In this document: positions 60,485 through 64,000 of the stretch, in pieces
Layout of the letters: each line of letters starts with the position of its first letter
Position numbering within the stretch: position 1 is the first letter of the stretch
NCBI RefSeq assembly: GCF_021602585.1
Contig: NZ_BQIP01000010.1
Coordinates: forward strand, 1-64,000
Direction: 5' to 3'
DNA: 64,000 nt
DNA from: Pseudomonas faucium
GTDB taxonomy: Bacteria > Pseudomonadota > Gammaproteobacteria > Pseudomonadales > Pseudomonadaceae
Program-made: the position numbers and the translations under genes
Notes under the pieces: generated by a model
The model's database searches: none
What the model was told of the DNA's origin: nothing
What the model saw: only the letters and a program-made list of their open reading frames with translations

Positions 60485-61954
60485 ATGCGCCTCATGCCTT
60501 TGCTCGCGGCCCTGCTGCCGCTGTTGCCCCTGCCTGCACTCGCCGCCGCACCGGCCAGTGACACCTTGCGGGTGGACCGCTATGAAGACGATGGCCAACC
60601 CGGCACCCTGCGCTGGGCAATCGAAACCAGCAACCTGCACCCCGGCCAGTACCGCATCGAAATCGCCGCCGTCGGCAAGGCCCCGTATGTCATCCGCCCG
60701 ACGCACGCCCTGCCGGAAATCAAGGGCCCGGTGCGCATCACCGGCCTGCCCTGGGCGCGAGAGGGGCAGTACGTCGCCATCGACGGCTCCGGCTACATCA
60801 AGGACCAGGGTGTGCGCACCTGCCCCGGCGCCCTGCCCGGCCAGTTCGGCACCAACGTGCGCACCACCACCCATCCCGGGCTGGTGCTGCGTGATACCCA
60901 GGGCGTGCAGTTGAGCGGCCTTGAGGTGCGCAATTTCTGCATCGGCATCCTGGTCAACCGGGCCAGTGGCAACGTCATCGAAGACAACCGCATCGTCGCC
61001 AACAAGGGCGGTGCCGGCATCATGCTCACCGGCGACGACGGCGCCGGCAACCCCACCGCCACCACCACGGTCAACAACAAGGTGCTGCGCAACCAGCTCA
61101 TCGACAACGGCGATGGCCTGGAGCTGACCCGCGGCGCGGCGTTCAACCTGGTGGCCGACAACCTGTTCCGCTCCACCGCCGCCAACCCCGAGCCCTCCCA
61201 GGGCATCGAGATCCTGCTGGGCAACGACAACACGGTGGTGCGCAACCGCTTCGAGAATTACTCCGATGGCCTGCAGATCAACTGGGGCAAGCGCAACTAC
61301 CTGGGTGCCAACACCTTCAGTGGCAACTCGATCGGCGTCAGCGTGACCGGCGAAGGCAACATCCTCGACGGCAACCAGATCCACGGCAATCGCATCGGTG
61401 TGGCCCTGCGCCCGGAACCGGAGGTCACCGCCACGCGCCTGACGGGCAACCGCATCTGGGGCAACAGCCAGGACATTCGCCGCTGCGAGGCAGGCGGCTC
61501 GTGCGTGGCCAAACAGCGTACCGGCGCCATCGTCTTTGGCGTGCCGGCCCAGGCGCATGCCCTGTATGTCGGCTCGCGCGGGGTCGGGGCAGAGTTGCCG
61601 GAGAAAGACCAGGCGGCCATCTGCGATGCCCAGGGCGAGCCCAAGCCGTGCCAGCCGCTGCCTAACCAAAATCAGCAGCCGCCACGGTTGCTGGCGCTGG
61701 ACGGCGAGGTGCTGCGCGGCGAGGTGAACGGGCCGGCGTCGAGCCTGTTGCGGGTCGAGGTGTTTGGCAATGCCCAGGCCCAGGGCAGCGAGGCCGAGCA
61801 GTATCTGGGGGAAGTGCTGGTGAACAGCGATGAGCAAGGGCGGGCGCGGTTTGCCCAGCCTTTGCAGGGGGCTGCAGGGTTGCACAGTTTTACCGCGACC
61901 GTGACCACGGCCGATGGCGCGACTTCCGAGTTGAGCCTGCCGGTTCGTCGCTGA
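60485..61954 (+). CDS. Secreted right-handed beta-helix protein
   Basis: A 489-residue exported protein. The signal peptide (MRLMPLLAALLPLLPLPALA, then AAPASDTLRVD) is followed by an opening like CSLREA-type domains (DGQPGTLRWAIETSN), then about eight to ten parallel beta-helix coils (residues about 130-320, e.g. GNVIEDNRIVANKG, NNKVLRNQLIDNGDGLEL, NTVVRNRFENYSDGLQI). After a Cys-containing insert an Ig-like C-terminal domain follows (LRVEVFGNAQA...). Such proteins bind or cleave polysaccharides, but lyase residues are not identifiable. ATG 60485 has a weak ribosome site. Confidence 0.83.
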   Translation: MRLMPLLAALLPLLPLPALAAAPASDTLRVDRYEDDGQPGTLRWAIETSNLHPGQYRIEIAAVGKAPYVIRPTHALPEIKGPVRITGLPWAREGQYVAIDGSGYIKDQGVRTCPGALPGQFGTNVRTTTHPGLVLRDTQGVQLSGLEVRNFCIGILVNRASGNVIEDNRIVANKGGAGIMLTGDDGAGNPTATTTVNNKVLRNQLIDNGDGLELTRGAAFNLVADNLFRSTAANPEPSQGIEILLGNDNTVVRNRFENYSDGLQINWGKRNYLGANTFSGNSIGVSVTGEGNILDGNQIHGNRIGVALRPEPEVTATRLTGNRIWGNSQDIRRCEAGGSCVAKQRTGAIVFGVPAQAHALYVGSRGVGAELPEKDQAAICDAQGEPKPCQPLPNQNQQPPRLLALDGEVLRGEVNGPASSLLRVEVFGNAQAQGSEAEQYLGEVLVNSDEQGRARFAQPLQGAAGLHSFTATVTTADGATSELSLPVRR

Positions 61955-61960
61955 GGCTGC

Positions 61961-62004
61961 CGGCCCAATCGCCGGCAAGCCGGCTCCTACAGGCGATTGG
62001 GCCA
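61961..62004. repeat. REP-derived hairpin (type 1)
   Basis: GGCCCAATCGCC...GGCGATTGGGCC encloses GGCAAGCCGGCTCCTACA. It lies 6 bases after the beta-helix gene stop. Confidence 0.88.
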
Positions 62005-62076
62005 GCAAAGGTTGCCCCGCTACCCGCCACCCCTCACAATGCAGCCCTTATCAAGCGTCAACCCGCAGGAACCTGC

Positions 62077-62457
62077 ATGAAACTCGACAAACCCGCCGCC
62101 ATCGCCCGGCGCAACCAGGCGCTGGCCAACCCGGTGCTCAGCAGCGCCAACACCTTGTTCGCCATCCTCGACCGCAAACGCAACCTGTGGTGGTTCGATG
62201 TACCGGTGGCACTGCTGCGCAAAGGCCAGCCAGACTGGGTCAACCTGCTGCTGCACACCCCCGAGACCGACCAGTTGCAGCACCTCAAGGTGCCCACCAA
62301 CTTCCTCAAGGCTCACCAGGAGCAGATGGAAGTGCGCAACCCCGGCAAGCGCCGCTCGACCATCAGCCTGGCGCTGAGCGCCGACCGCGACTCGCTGCTG
62401 CGCGACACCCGCCCGGGTGGCGAGCAGCTCGACTTCAAGCCGTTCGTGCAGGCCTGA
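62077..62457 (+). CDS. Conserved hypothetical protein
   Basis: A 126-residue basic soluble protein with no recognised domain (KPAAIARRNQALANPVLSS, DRKRNLWWFDVPVALLRKG, KVPTNFLKAHQEQMEV, RRSTISLALSADRDSLL). CAGGAA precedes ATG 62077. The regular mix of strands and a conserved WWFDVP make it a plausible gene of Pseudomonas-only distribution. It ends 2 bases before the convergent CvfB-like gene. Confidence 0.7.
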   Translation: MKLDKPAAIARRNQALANPVLSSANTLFAILDRKRNLWWFDVPVALLRKGQPDWVNLLLHTPETDQLQHLKVPTNFLKAHQEQMEVRNPGKRRSTISLALSADRDSLLRDTRPGGEQLDFKPFVQA

Positions 62458-62459
62458 TT

Positions 62460-63296
62460 TCAGGCCCGCTCGATGCGATCGTCATGGATGACGATGCGGC
62501 CTTGCTTGAACAACGCACCAATCGCCTTCTTGAAGTTGCCCTTGCTGACATTGAACATGCGGCTGATCACTTCCGGGTCGCTCTTGTCGCACACCGGCAA
62601 CACCCCACCCTCAGCTTCCAGGCGCGCCATGATCTGCTCATGCAGGCCTTCGGACAGTGCCTGGCCGACCGGCTGCAGGCTCAGGGCAATCTTGCCGTCA
62701 TGGCGCACTTCCTTGATGTAGCCCTTCTCGTGCATGCCCGAGCGCAGGAACTTGAACACTTCGTTCTTGTGGATCAGGCCCCAGTGGCGGTTGTTGATGA
62801 TCGCCTTGAAGCCCATGGGCGTCTGCCCGGCCACCAGCAGTTCGACCGGCTGGCCGATCGGGTAGTCGGCCGGGGTGCGGTCCAGGTAGCGGTCCAGGCG
62901 TGAAGTGGCGGTGATGCGCCGGGTGCGTTTGTCGAGGTAGACGTGCACCACGCAGTAATCGCCGACCTTCAGCGGCCGCGCCTCTTCCGAATACGGCATC
63001 AGCAGGTCCTTGGACAGGCCCCAGTCGAGGAAGATGCCGGCACCGTTGATGTCCTTGACCTTGAGGCTGGCGAATTCGCCGACCTGCACCTTGGGCTTCT
63101 CGGTGGTGGCGATCAGCTGGTCTTCGCTGTCCAGGTAGATGAACACGTTCAGCCAGTCGTCGATCTCGGTTTCGGCGTCCTTCGGGATGTAGCGCCCGGG
63201 CAGCAGGATCTCGCCGTCGGCGCCGCCATCCAGGTACAGGCCGAAGTCCACGTGTTTCACGATTTGCAAACTGTTGTAACGCCCAAGCAGAGCCAT
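62460..63296 (-). CDS. cvfB: CvfB/YitL-type S1 RNA-binding protein
   Basis: A 278-residue protein with tandem S1-like domains (opening RYNSLQIVKHVDFGLYLDGG; second at VGEFASLKVKDINGAGIFLDWG; third at QPVELLVAGQTPMGFKAIIN, GLIHKNEVF) and a C-terminal winged helix (FNVSKGNFKKAIGALFKQGR). CvfB proteins bind RNA and affect virulence-factor expression in Gram-positives; the Pseudomonas role is not shown. GAGGAA precedes ATG 63296. Confidence 0.88.
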   Translation of the reverse strand: MALLGRYNSLQIVKHVDFGLYLDGGADGEILLPGRYIPKDAETEIDDWLNVFIYLDSEDQLIATTEKPKVQVGEFASLKVKDINGAGIFLDWGLSKDLLMPYSEEARPLKVGDYCVVHVYLDKRTRRITATSRLDRYLDRTPADYPIGQPVELLVAGQTPMGFKAIINNRHWGLIHKNEVFKFLRSGMHEKGYIKEVRHDGKIALSLQPVGQALSEGLHEQIMARLEAEGGVLPVCDKSDPEVISRMFNVSKGNFKKAIGALFKQGRIVIHDDRIERA

Positions 63297-63427
63297 TTCC
63301 GATGTTCCTCAAGACAAGGCGGCTATTCTACACCTGAAGCCCGCACGCTGCCCCACCGCTGATTTGGCGGAACCGTCCGCGCGGCCCTTGCGTCTACCGA
63401 GTGGCCAGCCACTGCAAGGATCAGCAC

Positions 63428-64000
63428 ATGCCTCTACGCCTGTCCAAAGCCCTGCTCATCGCCTTCGGCTTCGCCCTGGCCCTGGCGGCCTGCAGCCGCA
63501 TCGACCTGGCCTACCGCAACCTCGACCGGCTGGTGCCCTGGTCGCTGGACGACTACCTGGCGATGAACCGCGAGCAGAAGGCACTGCTCGACGAACGGCT
63601 CAAGCAGCACCTGGCCTGGCACTGCCAGACGCAACTGCCCGGCTACCTCGACTGGCTGGACCGGGTACGCGACATGCTGGCCGAGGACCAGGTCACCGAC
63701 CAGGCCCTGCAGCAGCGCACGGCCGAAGCCCGCCAGGCGATTGGCCGGGTCGCCGAGCAGATCACCCCCTCGGCCACCGAGCTGCTGCGGGGCATGAGCG
63801 ATGCCCAGGTGGCGAAAATGCGCGAAGCCTTCCGCGAAGACATCAGCGAGCGCCAGAAGCAATACGCCGATACCCCGCTGCCCAAGCAGATCACCCGCCG
63901 CGCCGAACGCATGGAAAAACGCCTGGCGCCCTGGTTCGGCGAGCTCTCCGCCGCCCAGCGCCTGCGGGTGCTGAGCTGGTCACAGGCGCTGGGCGACCAG
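63428..64000 (+). CDS. DUF6279-like lipoprotein, 3' end cut by window
   Basis: The first 191 codons of an outer- or inner-membrane lipoprotein, running off the window edge. The signal peptide with lipobox (MPLRLSKALLIAFGFALALA, then ACSRIDL; LALAAC) gives a lipid-anchored Cys. The mature part is helical and rich in Arg/Gln/Glu (YRNLDRLVPWSLDDYLAMN, RAERMEKRLAPWFGELSAAQ). AAGGA precedes ATG 63428. The fold matches the family of about 300-residue Pseudomonas lipoproteins of unknown role. Confidence 0.82.
   Translation, partial: MPLRLSKALLIAFGFALALAACSRIDLAYRNLDRLVPWSLDDYLAMNREQKALLDERLKQHLAWHCQTQLPGYLDWLDRVRDMLAEDQVTDQALQQRTAEARQAIGRVAEQITPSATELLRGMSDAQVAKMREAFREDISERQKQYADTPLPKQITRRAERMEKRLAPWFGELSAAQRLRVLSWSQALGDQ

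Noticed and set aside
1-64000. tRNA, rRNA, prophage or insertion sequence
   Set aside because: No cloverleaf-like sequence, transposase, integrase or attachment-site duplication was recognised; a dedicated tRNA search could not be run here.

Overview
The window looks like chromosome of a fluorescent Pseudomonas, most likely the P. putida group. The evidence is the high-GC codon use, the many P. putida-type REP hairpins, and the gene set: Lap-type adhesin secretion, guanidinobutyrase, tandem fadD, PhaJ, glutamylpolyamine genes, an ECF42 cluster and DUF2790. Species assignment is inference from content only. I see no rRNA, tRNA, CRISPR array, prophage or insertion sequence.

Region 1 (1-12.3 kb) is a self-contained type I secretion and adhesion locus. 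A giant RTX adhesin (minus strand, 3' end cut off at the window edge) carries a LapA-like N-terminal retention module and about five and a half near-identical 243-244 residue repeats. Divergent from it are genes for a TolC/LapE-like outer membrane protein, a LapB-like ABC exporter and a LapC-like membrane fusion protein. The first 100 bases form an almost perfect palindrome that interrupts the expected adhesin C-terminus. This is either an assembly fold-back or a real inversion, and it is the first thing to check.

Region 2 (12.3-28.5 kb) holds a DTW-domain tRNA modification enzyme, an Aer-like chemoreceptor, a guanidinobutyrate module (LysR regulator, gbuA-type ureohydrolase, sodium:solute symporter), and a 42-residue ORF with an Anr/FNR-like box upstream. 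It continues with a LysR/MFS divergent pair, three further carboxylate/amine/DMT-type transporters, a BrnTA toxin-antitoxin pair, a DEAD-box helicase and a mechanosensitive channel.

Region 3 (28.5-42.1 kb) holds azoR with a LysR neighbour, an alpha/beta hydrolase-PpiA-ABC transporter run, a FemAB-like acyltransferase, a putative porin, a FabH-like ketoacyl synthase and the HrpA helicase.

Region 4 (42.1-50.9 kb) is polyamine and fatty-acid metabolism: glutamylpolyamine synthetase and oxidase, two tandem long-chain acyl-CoA synthetases, a lipase-like hydrolase and an (R)-enoyl-CoA hydratase (PhaJ1-like).

Region 5 (50.9-64 kb) contains an ECF42 sigma operon (SnoaL-like, DGPF/YCII, SRPBCC, sigma factor) with a recognisable autologous promoter. 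It also has LysE, HicAB, a threonine/serine dehydratase divergent from a MocR regulator with a two-copy operator, DUF2790, GNAT, a peptide deformylase, BrkB, CsbD, a secreted beta-helix protein, CvfB and a truncated lipoprotein gene. REP pairs sit mainly at the ends of genes, often between convergent genes.
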